A stretch of 64,000 nt of DNA, from the NCBI RefSeq assembly GCF_008704655.1, contig NZ_CP023688.1:2666001-2730000 (forward strand). The letters run 5' to 3'. The notes beneath the pieces are model-generated. The model did not search any database and was not told where the DNA came from. It worked only from the letters and a program-made list of their open reading frames with translations. The position numbers and the translations under genes are program-made. The DNA comes from Streptomyces rimosus (GTDB lineage Bacteria > Actinomycetota > Actinomycetes > Streptomycetales > Streptomycetaceae). Positions within the stretch are counted from its first letter, which is position 1, and each line of letters opens with the position of its first letter. Shown here piece by piece: positions 62,622 through 64,000 of this stretch.

Positions 62622-63497
62622 ATGACACCCACGCTCGTACGGCATCACCTCCGGCAGTCCGGCTCTCCCGGTTCGTACGGCTCCATCGCACCGGCCGACC
62701 CCTGCACTCGCGCCCGTGACTGGGCCGAGATCCAGGAACGGATGCTGGTGCCGCTGTACGAGGCCGTCTACGACCGGATGGATGTCGGGCCGCACACCAA
62801 ACTGCTGGGCCTGGGCTGTGGTTCCGGGCTCGCGCTGCTGATCGCCGCCGCCCGCGGCGCGCAGGTCTGCGGCGTGGACCTGGACGAGCAACGACTGGAT
62901 CTCGCGCGGGAACGGCTGGCGCCCGACCCCGCGCGTGAGGCCCGGGCCAGCGCGACGCGCGCCACCGTGCTGGCGTGCGGCGGCCCGGAGCGGACGGCGG
63001 ACCCCGGCGGCGGCGCGTTCAACATCGTGACGGCCTTTCACCCGGTGGGCTGCGTCAGCAGTATCGAGGGCCTGACCGCTTCCCTGGTGACGGCGGCCGG
63101 GCTCACGGAACGCGGCAGTCCCGTGGTGCTGGGCGGCTGGGGGCCGGTGGAGAGGTGCGCCACGGCGAGCGTGCTGCGGGTGGCCCAGCGGCTGGCCGAT
63201 CCCTTGCGCACGGCGGGCGGCTGGCGGCCCAGCGGCCGGGACGACCTTGAGGAACTGGCCGGCAGGGTGGGGCTGCGGCCCGATGGTTCGGGGCGGGTGG
63301 CTTGCCCGTTCGGCTACGGCGACCTGCCGAGCGCGGTACGCGGGCTGCTGTCCACGGGGCTGTTCGACGCGGCGCTGGAGGTCACCGACCAGGCCCAGGT
63401 GGAGAAGGAGCTGAGCGAGGCGCTGCATCCGCACCAGCGTCCGGACGGCACGGTCTGGATGCCGAATGTGTTCCGCTATCTCATCGCCCGCACGTGA
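62622..63497 (+). CDS. class I SAM-dependent methyltransferase
   Basis: 291 aa. SAM motif I LLGLGCGSGLALLIAA near residue 65, followed by the acidic loop GVDLDEQRLDLARERL. No motif separates it by substrate; the C-terminal half includes LPSAVRGLLSTGLF. Conserved next to the rpsP region as I recall. ATG 62622 is at the start of a long divergent region; the start is not backed by a strong ribosome site. Confidence 0.88.
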   Translation: MTPTLVRHHLRQSGSPGSYGSIAPADPCTRARDWAEIQERMLVPLYEAVYDRMDVGPHTKLLGLGCGSGLALLIAAARGAQVCGVDLDEQRLDLARERLAPDPAREARASATRATVLACGGPERTADPGGGAFNIVTAFHPVGCVSSIEGLTASLVTAAGLTERGSPVVLGGWGPVERCATASVLRVAQRLADPLRTAGGWRPSGRDDLEELAGRVGLRPDGSGRVACPFGYGDLPSAVRGLLSTGLFDAALEVTDQAQVEKELSEALHPHQRPDGTVWMPNVFRYLIART

Positions 63498-63879
63498 CTT
63501 CCGCGGTTCCCGCCGACGCTGCCGGTCCTGCCCATCCCGCCGATCCTGCCGATGACCTGACACCCTGATCTCCGAGACCCGCCACTGTCCGTACGGTTCG
63601 CCCCACTCCGGCCGAGGCTTCGCCCGCCGTGGCGCGGGCTTCCGGAACGGCCGGCCCACGCCGTGCCGCATGCTGCCCGTGCCGCGCTCCGCATCCATCC
63701 TTACGCCGTTACGGCGCGCGGCGCGGGCGATCGATGCGGCGAAATGTGGCGACACACCTCTCTTCCGCCTCCGCCTCTTCCCCAAGCCGCGAGCACGCCG
63801 AGCGCGTCACCGCGGCGCCTCACTCGTTCACCCTCGCGAGCGATACCCAATATCCAGAATTCTGGTTACTGTCATTTCC
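63498..63879. promoter_or_regulatory. intergenic region with a palindrome at 63854..63865
   Basis: About 380 bp. The first 330 bp are GC-rich and featureless. The last 45 bp are AT-rich with the perfect 12-bp palindrome CCAGAATTCTGG, 14 nt before the ATG at 63880, and a -10-like TTACTGT at 63866..63872. The palindrome is in the position of an operator at a short-leader or leaderless promoter. Confidence 0.45.
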
Positions 63880-64000
63880 ATGAACAGCATCGACGAACGG
63901 TTCCTGACCCGCAACGGACACGCCGCCCGACGGCTCGCCGCCCTCCTGATCAATCAGCCCACCGAGGGCGAGGGCGCACGACTCCCCCGCGTACGCGACC
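63880..64000 (+). CDS. partial CDS, N-terminal 40 codons, unidentified
   Basis: Opens with MNSIDERFLTRNGHAARRLAALL and continues to the window end with good codon bias. The helical start with RNGHAARRLAALL is not diagnostic. There is no ribosome binding sequence in front, and a TTACTGT lies 8 nt before the ATG, so translation may be leaderless. Confidence 0.5.
   Translation, partial: MNSIDERFLTRNGHAARRLAALLINQPTEGEGARLPRVRD

Overview
The window is very GC-rich with extreme third-position GC bias. It carries whiG, four consecutive type I signal peptidase genes and a Tat-dependent lipoprotein style of transporter, which together point to the chromosome of a sporulating actinobacterium, almost certainly a Streptomyces. 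From about 10.8 kb to the right end the gene order is what I remember for the conserved Streptomyces core (rpsP-rimM-trmD-rplS-sipWXYZ, dprA-whiG, rpsB-tsf-pyrH-frr-cdsA-rlmN). This is recollection, not a computed comparison.

Left end (1-10.8 kb) is an accessory biosynthetic cluster that runs off the left edge. It holds a PvcB/IsnB-type Fe(II)/2-oxoglutarate oxygenase, translationally coupled to a truncated gene whose N-terminus would fit a PvcA/IsnA isocyanide synthase. Then come a DegT-type aminotransferase and a GT1 glycosyltransferase. Next is a five-gene overlapping operon for a branched dTDP-aminodeoxysugar (rmlA, rmlB, 3-aminotransferase, 2,3-dehydratase, C-methyltransferase), followed by a regulator joining an N-terminal winged helix to a C-terminal LuxR HTH. 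The same 30-bp inverted repeat (GGACCGAA-N14-TTCGGTCC) lies in the divergent promoter region of the oxygenase/aminotransferase and in front of rmlA, and a half-site resembling it lies upstream of the regulator. My reading is a candidate aminosugar-glycosylated isonitrile natural product cluster with its own regulon; this is the main hunt result.

10.8-30 kb is polyamine/amine uptake and catabolism plus housekeeping. It contains a PotABCD-type importer with an aldehyde dehydrogenase and a FAD amine oxidoreductase, and a second aldehyde dehydrogenase-PotD pair without membrane components. An Lrp/AsnC regulator and a class III aminotransferase follow. Interspersed are a NADAR protein, a membrane protein with six large tandem repeats, an (aminofutalosine-type) adenosine deaminase, a glycerophosphodiesterase, an HXXEE protein and a papain-fold-like protein.

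30-39 kb has a divergent ABC ATPase/membrane pair, a LOG-family protein, a DMT-like membrane protein, and a thiamine-type ABC importer under a TPP riboswitch followed by a long hairpin. 38.7-44.6 kb is rlmN, cdsA, frr, pyrH, tsf and rpsB, all on the minus strand. 45-53.7 kb has an M23 peptidase, a TetR regulator, whiG, dprA, a ComM-like AAA ATPase, a YraN nuclease-fold protein and DUF2469, with two gene-free stretches of 750-880 bp. 53.7-61.8 kb has a NUDIX hydrolase, sipZYXW, rplS (with a structured leader), trmD, rimM, a KH protein, rpsP and an SprT-like protein. The right end has a SAM methyltransferase and the first 40 codons of an unidentified gene.
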